Of a stretch of 64,000 nucleotides of DNA, positions 10,185-23,587 are shown piece after piece; position 1 is the first letter of the stretch, and each line of letters opens with the position of its first letter. Under the pieces are notes generated by a model. That model ran no database searches. It saw only the letters and a program-made list of their open reading frames with translations, and was not told the DNA's origin. The DNA is from Telopea speciosissima (lineage: Eukaryota; Streptophyta; Magnoliopsida; Proteales; Proteaceae). The position numbers and the translations under genes are program-made. Location: positions 10,682,001 to 10,746,000 of the forward strand of contig NC_057916.1 in NCBI RefSeq assembly GCF_018873765.1. Direction: 5' to 3'.

Positions 10185-13100
10185 TCATTGTTCCTTGAAG
10201 AGCTCACGACCAATAATTATTCTTCTGATCTCACTGGTGCCTGCCCCAATCTCAAATAATTTTGCATCTCGAAGAAGTCGACCAGTTGGGTATTCATTCA
10301 CATAGCCATTACCACCTAAACACTGGATAGCCTGCCACATACACATAACCATTACCACCCAGACACTTTCAGTGATTTATAAGTTTGTTAGAATTGATGC
10401 CACACATGCAAGCTAAAATTGTAATTTCAATGGAATCAATAGCTTGTAATATTACACATCATAAATAACAGGCAAGATGACCAGGGATTGAGCACATTTT
10501 CATTTGGGAAACAAATGATCATCTGATCATCCTAGTGTATTTGAATCACATCATCTGATCATCTTAGTGAATTTGAATATATGTTTAAGAAAAATTTTCT
10601 CAATGAAATTGTGTACTTGATTCCATTCAAGTGCGACTTCCTAAACCCAAGTTCGAAACTAAATGTGAATCCTTGTTGAAGATTTGAGAAACCCAATAGA
10701 CAAAAATACAGGGTTTGAAACACATGCAATACAGGGGATCATGTATTACATGCAACTAAATTATTTTGGTTATTGGTCAACTCATGCAGAACTGAGGACT
10801 TCCCACTTGGTGAGTATGAGAAGGAAGTCTGCACCTGATATGAGTTGCAATTCATATTTGAACAGGAATCAATCACAGTAGATGCTTACTAAACATATTT
10901 TAGCCTCAACAATTGAAACACAACAAAAATCTTCTCCCCAATTTTCCACCAAATAAATTACTAGTTCAGCTTGTCTAAACTAAGATTTTTTTTTGACGCT
11001 GGTACCTTGGAGCAATTTTACAGGGAAGGACAAACATATTGGGATGTACTTGGAAGGACCAAAATCATGCAGCATACTAAATGCAAGAGATTATATCAAG
11101 AATAATAATAACAGGAAAAAAAATAACATAGCCAGAAATATTATCTGTTAAATATTTTACCTGTAAAGCAACTTCTGTAGCTCTCTCAGCTGCAAAAAGT
11201 ATAACTCCGGCACAATCCTGACAAGTAATTTTCAAGTAAGTTGAATACAATTAAGTATCATAAAGAAATGAAAATCAATGGTGGTGATTACAGAAATGGA
11301 GTTTGAAAGACGGTGCACAAAGGTGGATGCAGGAACTAACACTCTATTTGTTCCCACCTAAGTCACCTTATATGACTACAAAAATTTAACTAAATTGGAT
11401 TCCAAAAAAAACTTCTGTAGCACATTTTCAGAACTAGGCACCGTTTTCTTATGATCCAAAAGAATTTGATATGCCATTTATGAACAATCATGCACTCTGG
11501 GTTAGGCTGGTACAGAACAAAGGAATCTCCTAGTACTATACTCTTCTTCCCCCCCCCCCCCTTCTTTTCATGGGTGTGGTGCGGCACTAGGGTATGAAAT
11601 ATTGGATACTTTACATGTGTAGCATATCTCCCACAAGATAAGAGTACTTTTTCAAGGCCTACGAAATAGGTACTGTAAATTTTATGTGAAGCTTCCATCA
11701 GTGTGAAATTGAGAAAATATTAGCATGTAAGAGGAGCACCTTCCGGTCAACTTTTCCATTATCACAATCCCTTGCGACAGAGTATACAAATGATCTGTAA
11801 ATATGAAGAATATTGTCACCAAAAGACAATTAGAGCCAAGAAACAAGGTTACATTAGGAGAGCAGGAACTCTGACCTTGATGACTGTAAAGAAGTATACA
11901 TATCAGCAATTTTTCCCTGTAGTTGCATGTTAACAAACAGCGTGAGTTATAAGAACATTCCTCACAAGATCAGCCATAAAACATGAAAATGATAGCTTGC
12001 CAAGTGCTAAATACTCACCTGTAGTAGCTGAAATTCCCCAATTGGACGACCAAATTGTTCTCGCTGGCGAACATAAGGAAGAACAACATCAAGGCATGCC
12101 TGCATGAGACCAAGGGGCCCACCTGCCAAAACAAGCCTCTCCAGATCTAGCCCTGACATCATGACATATACCCCTGAAAACGAAGAACTACCACTGCATC
12201 AAAAAATTTATCAAGATCTGGTTCTTTGAAGATACAATTTGTGAACCATATATTGAAATAAAAACTGGATACATTTGGTGGATTATTCTCCCACCCATTC
12301 TGCATACTTTCTGAATCTGCTATTAGTATATGTAGATCTCCATAGTGCCAATACCTTTCCCTTCTTCCCCAAGAACATTTTCTTCAGGAACAAAGCAATT
12401 CTCAAAAACAAGCTCACATCTGTATCATTTTAAGTACAGCAACAGGTTATGCCAATGTAGACACTTGAAAATGAAATAATAACAGATAAAAATAGTGAAC
12501 TTACGTATCACTTCCTCGCATCCCAAGTTTGTCTAATTTCTGGGCAGTACTGAAGCTGTAACAATTACAGCAAAAAACAAAATATCAGAATCTTGACAAA
12601 GTTTCATTCCTTGTCTATGCTCATACATATGCTTAAACATGTTCTTTTTGTCGTCGTTCCCTATTACAGGGCTTCCTCATGCTATCCATCCATCAGTAGC
12701 ACATTTTTCCTCCTTTTCCTGTTAGGTATTCTCAAAAAACTAGTCCCCAAAATGTTCTAAAAAATTTTTTTAAAAAAAAATCTGAAACGAAAGCAGAAAA
12801 ACAGCAAGTGGAGTAAATGAAGACAATTGAAGAGCTTTAATACCCTTAGGTACTACGATGCTGAGAAAGATGTATAAAGACATGCTACAATGTGGAAGAG
12901 GGAAGTAGAGAAGAAACTGGAAAGCTTAAGCAGTTTTGTAGAATAGGTAGCCCAAAGTTAAAAGGAACTTTTAGAAAGATGAAGATAGGGAACTGCTTTG
13001 GGGCCATGTGGTCCTGAATCCTGATCGATGTTTGAGAATGTATAGGAAATGGTAGTATTTTGTTAAACTGAACTATTCGACCTCTTTTTTTTTTTTTGTA

Positions 13101-16100
13101 AATCATATATGGTGTCTTGATGCTCCTCTCAAGAGAGTTTTTCTGGGGATTTTCCTAGAAGCCCAAGATAAGTAGGTTTTGGCTGCAAATTATGCTCAGG
13201 TTACATTAGGTCATGTATATGGACTCCTCTTTGTGGGAATCTGTATGACTGGGAATCTACCAACATTGTAGTGCATTTACAAGTTCTAAATGAAAAGACA
13301 ATTCAGCAGGATGAGGAGGAATAAAATGGCTTTGAAATATGGATAGTTTTGGGTATGTTCTCAGTTAAGACCGGTTTTGAAGCCTTTTAGGGCGTAGGTA
13401 TGACTAATTTCACCCTAATCTGATGAGGGTGAAAGGTTCCCTACTATGGTCCAATTCTTCATCTTGACTGTTGCTAAGGGTGGTATACTTAGAACATAGT
13501 CAACATACCACCCAGTGTCTAACTGTGTTGCATAGGTGCTGCTGATCTAGTCCCTCATTAAATAATTCTTTGCCCTTTCACTTTTAAGGTTTGTGAGTAT
13601 ATGTTTTGAAGCTATTGGGATTGAGATGAAATAGGTTATGTCTCCTTTCATGGACTATGGTGATTTTTTATTTTTTTATTTTTTTTGGTGGGGGGGGGGG
13701 GGGGAGGATTGAGAGGCCATCTCAGAGGGTTAAGAAACTCCGGTTCCCCATGCCTGCTGTAATGATTTGGAGTTTCTGGTTGGAAAGGAATACAAGCCTT
13801 TCCAAAATCAAGCTGAACCTGCCTTAATAGTTGCTGAAGCTAAGAAAGAGTCATATACTGGGCTCCTATTGATAAAAAAAATTCTGATATGTCCATATCA
13901 AACACAATGTTTTTAAATTCTAAGGCATGAGGCAAAGCATTCCATTTGTCAAAAAGAAGAGGCATAAGCCTTAGGACATGGAGCAAAAGCCTCATTGCAC
14001 GTCTATTTTTCAATATTAGTATCTATATTCATCATTTTCTTATTTGTATCCAAGGTACAAGATGTAGTATGAATATGAAGCACAAGCTTAACAGACAAAA
14101 ATTCAACGTTACAACATGCCATGATTCTGAGTGTTTTAATAAGTTAGCACACCTTTTTGTCATTGTCTTTTAAGCTAAAATGCTAAGTGAGTTAAAAATC
14201 AAGGTATAGAAGTAATTTGGACTGGTTTTTTTATTGGATTTAATGTTGAAAAACTAAGCCAAAATGATGGGGTTCAATGAGGCTCACTCCTTAGTAATCT
14301 TGCATGCATGAGTCAAAACCTCACAAATGCGTTGACCCCTGAAACTTATGCCCAACAGACATAATACACCTTGGGACCTTTTTTTGCTGCCTTGTCCAGA
14401 TCCATACCCTAAGTCTTACACCTCATATACCTCTCAAAACACTGATCTAACATTAGAAGAAGCAAGAGGATGAGGGCCCGACTATATACAACGGTTAGTG
14501 CGCCAGAACAACCAAGGGATGAGCCAAATGGAGAGTAAGCTGATCGTAGAGCACCGTTGCTCGTTAGCGCATCCATTGGGCACGTTAGCACGTGCATCCC
14601 AGAATCAACAGATGAGACCCTACTCAAGTAAGCTGATCTACGAGCACTCTCTCCCGGCGGTTGAACTGATCTACGGCCACTGTTGTGTGTTAGCATGCTT
14701 CGATGCAGGAGCGCGCTTGAAGTTTGTGTGCCTTACTCAACTAGGGGTATTTAGCTGTAGTGGGGCCCTTGCCTGTTAGGTTAGGAACAAAGCAACCGAA
14801 GCGAGAGGTTGTTTCTTGGATATTGTCTGGTCAGTTTGTATAGCCTCTGCTGATGAGGCCTTAAACATTCAGCAGAAAAGGCCAAAGTAGAGTTAATAAC
14901 AACCACAGCGATCGGCTTATCTGTTTTTAACTCAATGCCAACCACTTCTTTATCACCATGTTATCGGCTTATCTGGTAGCAGTATAAACACATGTAATAA
15001 ACATCAGTGTTCACACCATTGAACATAGACAAGACGCTACACAAATGGAGGCCAACATGATAGACACATATATGTCTGAGAAAAATGGAACTCTATGGAT
15101 GAAAACAGATGGTACATCAATGGTTTGAGTAGCTCACATACTCCACAGTTGATGGTCCACTGCTCAGACCGGAGCCTGTTCAATATTCAATTTCTCTAAA
15201 ATTTTTTTAACAAAAGAGATAATGACCTCGAATTAGTTTTTTTTTTCTATATATAAAAGAGCAAGTGTACTTCTTTTGGCCCAGATAATCAGTAGAAGAT
15301 ACCTAGTTCTTAGTTCTTGACTCCTAATCATGCATTGAAATGCCCAAATAGTTTCTTGTGTAGAGTAAATACCCTGGCATTCCCTTCTCAATAATGAATG
15401 CTGTGATTCCTTTTGAACCGGCTGTAATGTCTGTTTTTGCATAAACAACCTGACCCAATTAACTGTATCAGTGAAAAAAAAAAGAGATGAAATCTGAGAA
15501 TTATTTCATAAGAGAAAGAAAAGTGGACAAGCTACCATAGTTGCTGACAAGGACTAAAAAAAATACTGCAATATTACATAAGCAAAGAAGATAGTCAGAA
15601 CAGGACAAAAAGAACTTTGTTTTTTACTTTCAACAATTAAAATAATTAGGAAATGGAAATTAAAATACATGTTATGAGTAAAAAATAGGGTGTACTTCAA
15701 TGAGATCAGAAATAATATGAGAAAAGATAAAAAGGAATTAGCTCTCTTGTGCAGATCAAAAGCTAGAGGGCCTTGAACCTGCAGGATATGAATCTTAAAC
15801 AAAATTGGATTGGGATGGCAGAAACTTTGGCATGGGCTATAATTGCTATTGATTAGGAAATTAAAAGCCTCACCTTTTGGACTGTTTTATATCCCAAAAT
15901 TTAAAAGAAAAGATAAGGTTGGAGTATTGTGGTCATGTAAGCTATGGAATAATTGCAGTGGAAGGGTCGATTTATGTTGCAACATTCACAACCAAAATTT
16001 CTTGACTCCAAGAATACAGTGAGCTTTTAAGGTTAGATTTTTTTAATGTTGCCTACAGGACCAACAGCTGCACTGTTGGTCTTCAAGAATTCTGCAAGCA

Positions 16101-19100
16101 CTTCTCAAGAACTCAAGCTTCTGCTGGAAACTCAAATAAGCACAAGAAGAACTGGAAAGGCAAAGAAAAAGGTTGGTAATCTTTCCCAACGCCATTAGCA
16201 CCTCTTTTAAAGCTGGGCTCTCAATATTTCTTTTATATGGTGGGGTGCAAATAATCCCAAATGTTTATTTCTTGGTTTGATCTTCAAGGGCTTCTAGGCT
16301 TGCTACCCAGGTTCAATTGCTAAGCCCAGAAAAGTATTGGTCCAGGACTATTGCAATTGCATCACTCACTCTCCTCGTAGCTTTCAGTTCCCATTTTCAC
16401 TTTCCTGGATTGCCCACTCCAAAGCAACGAGCTTAAAGCCAGCTGGGTATATGTTGCCTATCTTGGTCATTCTTTTATGCAATGGTCAATCCTCTCAAAT
16501 GGATTTAGCATCGCCCTCGTACCATCTATAACTGGATGGGAGTCGAATGACAGCACTACTTTTATCAGATTTAAACAATTGTAGGAAGACAGAATTCAGG
16601 TTCTATTTCAAAGATGAAAAGGTTGTCTTTGTCTGTATAAGAGAAACTGATACAGACAACCGCAATATAAATATACATTTTCATTGCTTGAAACACTATC
16701 AAACCTCTCATGGAGACGGCTTCAACCGTTACTTGAATCCAAGAAACCAAACCCGATACTGCAGAACGGATGAAAAGGGATCTTCCCCTCATTGGCTGGT
16801 TGTCCAATACAAGGCAATTTCAACTTGCTAGTCGGTAATAAGGTTGTCCAAGTAAATGTGTGAAGATATTCCCAAAGAATATACACAAAATCAAATACGA
16901 AAAGCAATTCTTTCTATACATTCAGCACATTATTCCACAAGATGTAAGTAGGTAATGAGCGATCATTCTCATACATAATGTAAGCGCTCATCAAGAAAAT
17001 ACCAGTGTTTGTGCAATTGGGCCATTTGTGCACCACATCTTGTTCCCATTTAAAACATAACCACCGGCAACACGATCAGCTTTGCACTTCATGCTAACAA
17101 CATCAGAACCAGCTGCAACGTAGAAGTTAACATGGATGAAGTTTATAAGAAATAAATGTTGGCCACTATAACCAATTTCTAATAATACTGAAAAGATAAA
17201 AGAGTTGAGGTACCATTGGGTTCACTCATTGCCAAAGCTCCTACATGCTCCCCACTGATCAGCTTCACATCGAAATGAAATATATGATTAGCATGCAGAT
17301 ACTCACATAAAAGAGAAATCATTATAACCTAAACAAATTACTATTACCTACACTACTTCAAATAATACAAAATGGTTACAGGCACAAACTTAGAGTTCAA
17401 AATTTGCAAGAAGAAATTCCTGGAGTAAATGATCAATTGCAAAGACTGATGACTAAGAAACAATTTGCAACCAACTATTCTTGTACATAATATTTAATAT
17501 AATTCGTCTCAGTAAAATTCATTTTCTTTCATTTCTGTCACCAGAGGGCAGAGTAGGGCAAAAAGAGAGATCTATGTTTTATCCATAGTGTAAATAAAAT
17601 CTACTTGAACAATATTGGTTGTTAATCTAATTTGTACAAATAATAGAGTCCACGTGCATGTTCAGCAAACACTTGTAGAAAAGCAATCACTTCTAATCTC
17701 AACAACTAAGAACTTGTTTCATAAAGTCAGCACTCCTTGAAGTTCTGCATCATGTATCAATGAGATGTTCTAGCCTCTAGCAAGGGTGGATGCCTTACTC
17801 CCAAAATAAAAAAGGTAGTAATTAATCAAAACAGTCATACCCCATGTAATTACTTGAGCAAAAATGATTTACCATCACATTCATTTGCAATAGACTCATT
17901 AATGCTAGCACTACAAGGTGAGACCATTCAAGTATTATCTTTTAAAAAAATTGACATTGCATACCTCCTAGAGCAGCTAACATTAGCTGACCTCGAACAC
18001 AATGATAGACTGTCAGTAGATCATTAGAGAACCCACTGGAAGTTGGAAGGGAGAGGGAGAAAGGTGTATAGGAAATTAAAAAAACTTACTGATATTATGT
18101 AAGAAGAGAAATAAGAATATTCTACCAGTTTTTAAGCAATAACTTCCCAATGACCAACGTAGTGACTGGAAATAGACATTGTAGCCCCTCCCAACTCCTC
18201 CCCCCAAAAAAAGAAAAATAGAAAAAGAAGGTAATAATACCCATGATGTCAAGTCTCAATACGTATTGACCGTATTAGTCCGATACATATCAAGTCTGGT
18301 CAATCAATACGATACAGAACCAATGCATAAGAATTTATTTTTTATATATAGAAACAGTATCCAGTTGATACGGATTGATACAATACCGAATTACCAATAC
18401 ACTCAATACACAGGATTTCAAAACCAAAATCCCAGTTTTTGAAAGAAACTTCTTACTAGTTTTATTTTTTTGGCTAAAACCAAAGGGGGTTCCATCTGCA
18501 ATAAAAAACGACCTAGGCAGAGTGGGATTAAACAAGGAAATACTTGCACCTGCAAAAGAAGATTTGAATCACATAGATTTTTCCTTTTTAAATATTCTTG
18601 CTTAATTGATTTTTATTACTTATTAGAAGGTTTGAGATTGCATTTTCCAATGAAGATCTGAATCACAAAAATGTCACAAAGATAGAGATAACCTGACATT
18701 GATTGGATATCATTATTTATTGTTTATTTATGATGCACAATGCTTAAAAACACTAGTTTTGCATGTATCATGAGCATATCCATGTGTACTGTTAGAATGT
18801 AGATCTCGGTTGGGGGGTTTATGGGTCCCATAGACCCCCAACCAAGATCTACATTCTAACACGTATCAAACTGTATCTTAAGCATATCTACCATCTTTTA
18901 CTGTCTCTCCAATACATCTCTGTGACGTCTCTTAAAACCAGCTTTCTAATACGCAGACCGATACCGATACTTGACACTTGGTAATACCATAATCCATTAT
19001 TAACAATTGTTACAATTTAACCTCTTTTCATGCAGATAATGTTTAGTTTAGAAACATTAATGAAGTTAACAGTATTGAAATTGTGAAGCTGACCAACAAA

Positions 19101-21734
19101 TATTAATTAATTGTCATGAATAGCAAAAAGTACGGAGTTTAAAAACATTAATAAAGTTTCTGGTTTGATACCAGTGAAGTCAGCCAACAAATGTTATGTC
19201 CTGTAAGGAATAGATAAAAACAATGCTCTAACCATTTAAAACATAAAAAATATGAGAAAGTAAAACCTTAGGCAAATATTTCTGTTTCTGAGCAGCACTC
19301 CCATTTCGAACCTACAGGATCATTAGAATTATGTTTATAAATACTTAGAAAATGCACGTAAACATTGCTAGAGTTTGAAATTGGAGTTTTCTCATTTACC
19401 AACTGATTTATGCATAGGTTTGAATGGGCACCAAAAGAAAGGCCAACAGATCCAGAAGCACGGCTAATTTCTTCCATCGCTATGCAGTGGTATAAATAAC
19501 CGAGACCAAGTCCTCCATACTCCTCTACAAAAGAAGCAGGAACCAATTTTTTAAGAAACAATGAGAAATTAATCGGCTGTCACTTCCAGGATCAAATCAA
19601 GGAAAATTCACAGAAGAGAGGCTAGGAATCAAAGCAATCAGAAGGAACCATCTCAGATGCATCAAATAGAGAATCCACATGGTATTTTACTTTTGGGGAA
19701 GTGATTCCTATGGGGGAGCCCTGCATGCGTGAGGGCCAATGGGAGCGCACACAGAAGCATCAGGCAGCTGTTATTTCCACCTTTATGTGGGGCAGGGAGG
19801 TCATTTCGCCCCCTTCTGTGTTTGGGCATGGGCGGTAGACTCCCCGACAGGAAACATTTCTCCTTCACTTTTTTATGCAAGAGAAGAGAGAATCAAATTG
19901 TCAATAGAAAGGGTAAAGAGTAGCCATCTTTTTATTTGGATATAAATAAATAAATCCAATATTTCGGAATGCAAACTGTCAGATATTTAGAAGCAGGAGA
20001 TGAGCAGGAAGGAGGGAGCCAAAGTACATGGATAAGCCCCACTATTGCTTAAATTTCTAGTCCTTAGTATAGTGGACAACAATACCTGGTGCGGTGATTC
20101 CATGGAGATTGAAATCCCCCATAAGCTTCCACAAGTTAACGTCCTGGGAAAAGAATGAGAAAAAAGTTTATTTGCCAAATATGCAATAAAACTGGAAATA
20201 GCTGTCATCTGATCAAACCTTTGGAAAGTAGTTTGTCTGGTCCACTTTTGCTGCATGGGGGGCAATATTTTCTTGTGCAAATTGTGCTACACTTTCTTTG
20301 AACTGCGTTAAAAATCAAAACCATCAGGGGTGAAGAAAAGGAAAGACAGGCTGCAAAGAAGCTTCTCATCAGATTTGTATTGGAGGAAGATTTGAAGGCC
20401 ATAGAAGATTATTTGAAATCGGATTTATGTAACCAACCCAAGAATTTGAAGGCAATACAAAGGTAGTAGAAGTTGATTTGAGAAATGAGTCATGGAGGTT
20501 GGAGGCAACCACAAGTAGTAGGATAAACCTTATTGAGTTGAGAAGTTGATTTGGAAGCAAGAAAGAAAATTACAACTGCCTAGCTAACTCATGAAGATTT
20601 TTGCCAAATACATGTATGAATCATCAGTAACAAGAATTCTAATCCCACAAAAAGTAGAGGAGGCGAAATTCAGTGCAAATCACATCTACATTCCATGTAC
20701 CAAGACTATTCAATTCATGCGGGTCTATTGCAGGGTTTTTTTTTTTTTTTTTGGTGTGTGTGTTGGGGGGGGGGGGGTAAGAGGGTCTATTGCAGTTGTA
20801 AGATATTATAAATGCATACATAACCTGTCATTGTCATGGAAATTCAAGATGAAGTCCTAAATTATGCTGGATAAAGGGGCATACCTCTAATAGGATAACT
20901 GAATTACCAAACTATTGAAATGAGTAACTATGAGAACTAACACAACCCCTTCACAACAATTTGAACTTCACAAACCCATTTTTTTCTTCCACTTTTTTAG
21001 GGAAAAAAAATGATGTAACAAAAAGACTATTCATGATTAAGCATGTCCTTTTATCACTCACTCTTTTCTTTGGGGTCTAGACAAAAATGACTTCTAAACA
21101 ATAAATCATGGGTAGAGTTGAAGCTGAATGCAAACAGTATAGTGTTAAACTTATATTGAAAAGAATACAAACTTACAAACTATTTACAACTGTGAAATTG
21201 CAGAATACAACAGAAAACACAAACAGAAGCAATAGATAGATGTACAGACTACGTCAGGGAGTAAATACAATCATTTCAACCAATACTCCATTGCATAGTT
21301 CCCTTCCGCCAGTAAAGTCTAATCTCTTTCCTTGCCTCATTAAGTGCATAAATGATGATCTGGCAGGCCTTCCTCATAAAAGGGGAAAAAATTACAGCAC
21401 AAATTATCCTTGAGTCCAAACCACCAAAAAGAAAAAGACCCAGTTAAACTAACCATATAAGAGTCGCCAGGTCAATATCTTTATATAAACAACCAGGCAA
21501 AAACAATGCATTCATCCTCAGATAGAGGATTTCAACTGATCCCATAAACTTGAACAGAAACAAAATTTCAGAATTAAAACAAGAACGAATACAAAGCGGG
21601 CAGGGAGAAGGAATAAATAAGAGCACCTGTAACTGGGTATCGTCGAACAGTAGAGAAGTAGAAAAGCAACCATGTTGTATCTGCTTCCGGAGGAGTAGAG
21701 CAGAGAGAGACCTCACAGCAGATAACCTCTGCAT
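10185..21734 (-). CDS. IVD: Isovaleryl-CoA dehydrogenase, mitochondrial (complete, 15 exons)
   Basis: Coding exons in order: 21627-21734, 20219-20302, 20086-20143, 19400-19524, 19267-19311, 17214-17262, 17003-17112, 15373-15449, 12505-12555, 12355-12419, 12019-12173, 11876-11916, 11740-11794, 11161-11217, 10185-10331. They total 1227 nt, 408 residues, matching the roughly 409 of plant IVD; all introns are GT-AG and phases agree. The enzyme is a FAD acyl-CoA dehydrogenase of leucine (and related branched-chain) breakdown that passes electrons to ETF in the mitochondrial matrix. Seen: a basic, Ser-rich presequence, [30 protein letters not shown] (183-188), and LDLERL with E269, the IVD-type catalytic base. 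Gly389 in FEIGAGTSE (386-394) takes the position where medium-chain enzymes carry the base, which supports IVD. The start at MQRL matches the plant family; an upstream in-frame ATG exists at 21831-21833. Introns 5, 7 and 8 are long and repeat-bearing. Confidence 0.95.
12556..15372. other. IVD intron 8 (2.8 kb), no gene recognised
   Basis: The intron contains long A/T runs, a G-run at about 13687-13704 after T-runs, and a GC-richer patch at about 14470-14760 with internal repetition (AGCTGATC near 14538 and 14630, ACTGATC near 14667, each followed by TAGAGCA/TACGAGCA/TACGGCC). Frames in this patch (up to 95 codons) overlap on both strands and match no family I know. Confidence 0.5.
15450..17002. 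other. IVD intron 7 (1.55 kb), no gene recognised
   Basis: This interval between exons 8 and 7 is AT-rich intronic sequence. Frames of 60-94 codons at 16337-16907 lie on both strands and are low-complexity. I see no repeat with defined ends. Confidence 0.5.
18240..18990 (+). repeat. GTATCGATAC-word repeat, copy 1 (within IVD intron 5)
   Basis: The block starts with clustered GATAC/GTATC words, has an AT-rich middle (GATTTGAATCACATAG and similar) and ends ACCGATACCGATACTTGACAC. It is collinear with the reverse complement of 57340-58210, where GTGTCAAGTATCGGTATCGG opens the copy. Two copies in inverted orientation 39 kb apart indicate a dispersed transposable element. No open frame. A near-perfect 70-bp palindrome (18791-18860) interrupts this copy only. 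Confidence 0.55.
18791..18860. repeat. 70-bp near-perfect palindrome
   Basis: The sequence begins GTTAGAATGTAGATCT and ends AGATCTACATTCTAAC. Reading the reverse complement gives almost the same 70 bases with only a few mismatches and no real loop. It would form a strong hairpin in DNA or in intronic RNA. It could be a minimal fold-back transposon; no clear target-site duplication was seen. Confidence 0.8.
19690..19865. repeat. Short TIR element, copy 1 (TTCCTGTCGGGGAG type) in IVD intron 3
   Basis: It shares the layout of 58368-58504: an end with TCCTATGGGGGAGC, a CTGCATGCGTGAGGGCCAATG block, GGTCATTTCGCCC, a GTGTTTGGGCATGGGCGGTA block, and an inverted end GACTCCCCGACAGGAAAC. This supports a dispersed non-autonomous DNA element with inverted ends. 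Confidence 0.6.
20303..21626. other. IVD intron 1 (1.3 kb), no gene recognised
   Basis: The interval between coding exons 2 and 1 has a T-run followed by a G-run near 20734-20776 and is otherwise AT-rich intronic sequence. I see no exon-like or repeat structure with clear borders. Confidence 0.5.
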
Positions 21735-23587
21735 CTCCGAACTCTTTTGAGATGATTCACGAGAACTGAAGATGATAAAAACTGATTGAGAGGGACTGAA
21801 GAAAAGAGAGAAAAGCCCGCGGTGCAAATTCAAGGCAACCCTTTAATTAACGAAACGCATTGGATTAGGATTAGGATTATGGATTAGATGGCATGGCCCG
21901 TCGCATGCCTCTCAGAGCCACCATCGATTTGCGTGCTCTCGTCGTTTGCTGACACTGATCCGATGTGATGTTTATCCTTCAGATGGTTAGCTGCTTAGCT
22001 GGCTGCCTAATTCTGACGATCACGAGTCCACGACACCTTTGTCCTCATCAATCTCGTAAGTTTTGTAATGGGAGGGTTAGTTAGTTAGTTCTGCAATCAA
22101 AACATAACGTTATGGGGTTTTTCTAGCTAACCTTTTTTTGTTTTTTCTTGGATAAGTTACACGTCATCCCCTAGTTTTCAAGGGAAAATAGATACCCTTA
22201 ATTTTTGAAATAAACTCAACTTACCGGGTGGTGATCTAAATTTCGCTTAAAAACCAGGGGTGACATGTAATTTACCTTTTTTTTTTTTGGTAAACTCTAA
22301 AGCTAAGCTCACTGCAATGTCATATTGGCATAGGGGTATAATTGACGAGCTCATCCTCTCAACATTGCTTACGGTTATGCTGCTATTGAGATGTGCGACT
22401 CCCATTTCTGACCGAAACTTTGGTTATAACTCAATGTTTCTGAAATTTTGAAGAAGACAAAATCCATATCCAATCCCAAACATAGTTGGAGAATCAGGTT
22501 TTGATTGGGCCGAGTCATCCGAATTAAGTTAAAATTTTAAAAAACTTCGTCAAAAATGTCATAAATCGTCCAAGTCATGAACAACTTGTTGAGTTTTGTC
22601 TTTTTTTAAAAAACCATAAAACCGATTCACTTAGAAATTAAATAAAATATAATATTCATATTGTAAAACAGTAAGAAAAAAACCTCATCTCCTTGTCTCC
22701 CCCTTCTCTTGTTCAATAATATAAATTCCTCAACTCCTTGTCTCCCTTCTCTTGTTCAATAATATAAATTCAAAATGTATTGTTATGTGATTCCTTATTT
22801 TTTCTAACTGAATGCTAACCGGTCCGTATGGTTAGTGTGATTCTTGTGCCTAAACAAAAACCAATGCTTTTGTGCACAAAAAAGACCTTTTAACTCCCAA
22901 TGAAATCGAAAATATCACATCTAAACCAATACCTCTATGCGCACTTTCATTAGCTACCACACTAGTGCAGGGCTACATGATCAGTTAACATTCTCTTGCC
23001 CGTAAGTTAATCATTACATCCATTATGATTTTTGTTTTATCATGTTTTTCTTTCTTTTCTTGACTTTGGTTACAATCAAATCATAACTATTGCCTAGATT
23101 CTGCCACACGGTGGCTCAAATGGGGGCAAAAGTGTGTGGTTATATAGATCCCAAGGCCTCCTGATAACATTCAAGTTTCAGCTTAACCATAGTTTGTCTT
23201 CAAAGCTTTATTGTCACATGAACAAAGAAGGGGAACTGATAAATATCCATCCACAATTTACACAACTTCTATGCAATGTGGAAGATATTAGGGATTTAGG
23301 GTCATACATGGACGCTTTTACATGTGCAGCTAATCATGGGATCTTCTACATGCAGTATATGATATCTGTAGGATGAAACCATTCCTATGGAAATGGAAGT
23401 GCCATTGAACAAGGATCGATCCCTACTCTAGGTCAACAACAATAAGCTATTAACAGAATATGGAAAACCAGTAACTCTCTCTTCTTCTTTTTTTTGGGTG
23501 TGTATTCGTTTACAACTAAATGATCTAAACAGAGAAACAGTTCCTATTCTTAAACAGGGGAAGATTTGATTGCTACATTTGTTGCTG
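21735..23587. other. Intergenic: IVD promoter/5' leader and PUS5-like 3' flank
   Basis: The IVD leader and promoter must lie just above 21734. A small inverted-repeat element occupies 22154-22274. A near-identical block of about 35 bases (TCCTTGTCTCCC..TTGTTCAATAATATAAATTC) occurs twice at about 22690-22770, a short tandem duplication. Frames of 60-80 codons (22260-22451, 23134-23376) show no recognisable domain. Confidence 0.55.
22154..22274. repeat. Small inverted-repeat element (about 120 bp)
   Basis: The left end AAGTTACACGTCATCCCCTA pairs with the right end, whose reverse complement starts TAAATTACATGTCACCCCTG; the similarity extends about 35 bases. The size and structure fit a MITE. 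TSD not determined. Confidence 0.55.

Noticed and set aside
14409..14779. Overlapping frames of 95 (minus) and 93 (plus) codons
   Set aside because: They overlap on opposite strands in a repeated GC-rich patch of an IVD intron; no domain or splice support.
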